Assembly (NCBI GenBank): GCA_023411795.1
Contig: JAEYOK010000010.1
Span: forward strand, 124,001 to 188,000
Direction of reading: 5' to 3'
Length of the DNA: 64,000 nt
DNA from: Bacillota bacterium
GTDB lineage: Bacteria > Bacillota > Clostridia > DSM-8532
The notes under the pieces are model-generated. The model was given only the letters and a program-made list of their open reading frames with translations. It did no database searches and had not been told where the DNA came from. Of the stretch, positions 64,000 to 64,000 are shown piece after piece. How positions within the stretch are numbered: the stretch's first letter is position 1; every line of letters begins with the position of its first letter. A program made the translations under genes and the position numbers.

Positions 64000-64000
64000 A

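Overview
The window looks like chromosome of a low-GC, spore-forming clostridium, probably from the cellulolytic Ruminiclostridium/Acetivibrio side of Clostridia. Reasons: AT-rich DNA with strong GGAGG ribosome sites; a 23-codon spoVM gene beside rpmB; a glmS ribozyme; a T-box leader on the branched-chain operon; a CIRCE (HrcA) operator; and the order mutS-mutL-miaA-hfq. The species assignment is inference.

Layout. 1-7.7 kb: a 5'-truncated beta-propeller protein, a phosphoribosyltransferase, a secreted class A beta-lactamase-like protein with a Pro-Thr linker, a CapA-like protein and a chemoreceptor. 7.7-32 kb: a defence island without any integrase or transposase that I can see. 32-36 kb: glmM, glmS ribozyme, glmS and tRNA-Val(CAC). 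36-49.4 kb: a T-box-controlled operon for Leu/Ile/Val synthesis (ilvB-ilvN-ilvC-leuA-cimA-leuC-leuD-leuB-ilvD and a second ilvB). 49.6-64 kb: housekeeping genes (Smr-like, rpmB, spoVM, DUF512 radical-SAM protein, rpmF, DUF177, glyA, a membrane protein, rluB-like, ychF, a glycosyltransferase, hfq, miaA, mutL, mutS).

The defence island has two divergent parts. On the minus strand, 13 tightly packed genes (27515 down to 7979) form one apparent operon: an S-type specificity protein; an 847-residue fusion of N6-methylase, target-recognition region, PD-(D/E)XK-like nuclease, coiled coil and HEPN-like motif; a small winged-helix-like protein; a second methylase with its own S subunit; two unrecognised 351-residue proteins; a 1344-residue P-loop ATPase; an unrecognised 266-residue protein; a divergent NurA-like protein; a HerA-type ATPase; a small PD-(D/E)XK-like protein; and a Ser/Thr kinase with a TPR tail. 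There is no HsdR, PglZ, BrxL or DrmA/B. This matches the general idea of a methylation-marked multi-gene defence system (MADS and BREX are the nearest published concepts I can name) but not an architecture I can assign.

On the plus strand lies a CBASS operon (CD-NTase, E2-like protein with a C-terminal Cys/His cluster, HNH-SAVED effector). Its consensus promoter is directly followed by a perfect CIRCE element, which suggests that HrcA, the heat-shock repressor, controls this abortive-infection system. Between the two parts is a 130-residue protein and a regulatory region with hexamer repeats spaced exactly 10 bp apart.

A dispersed repeat with core GGGGACGGTTC occurs at three places (40.6, 52.0 and 61.9 kb). 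At leuD it supplies the last codons of the gene.
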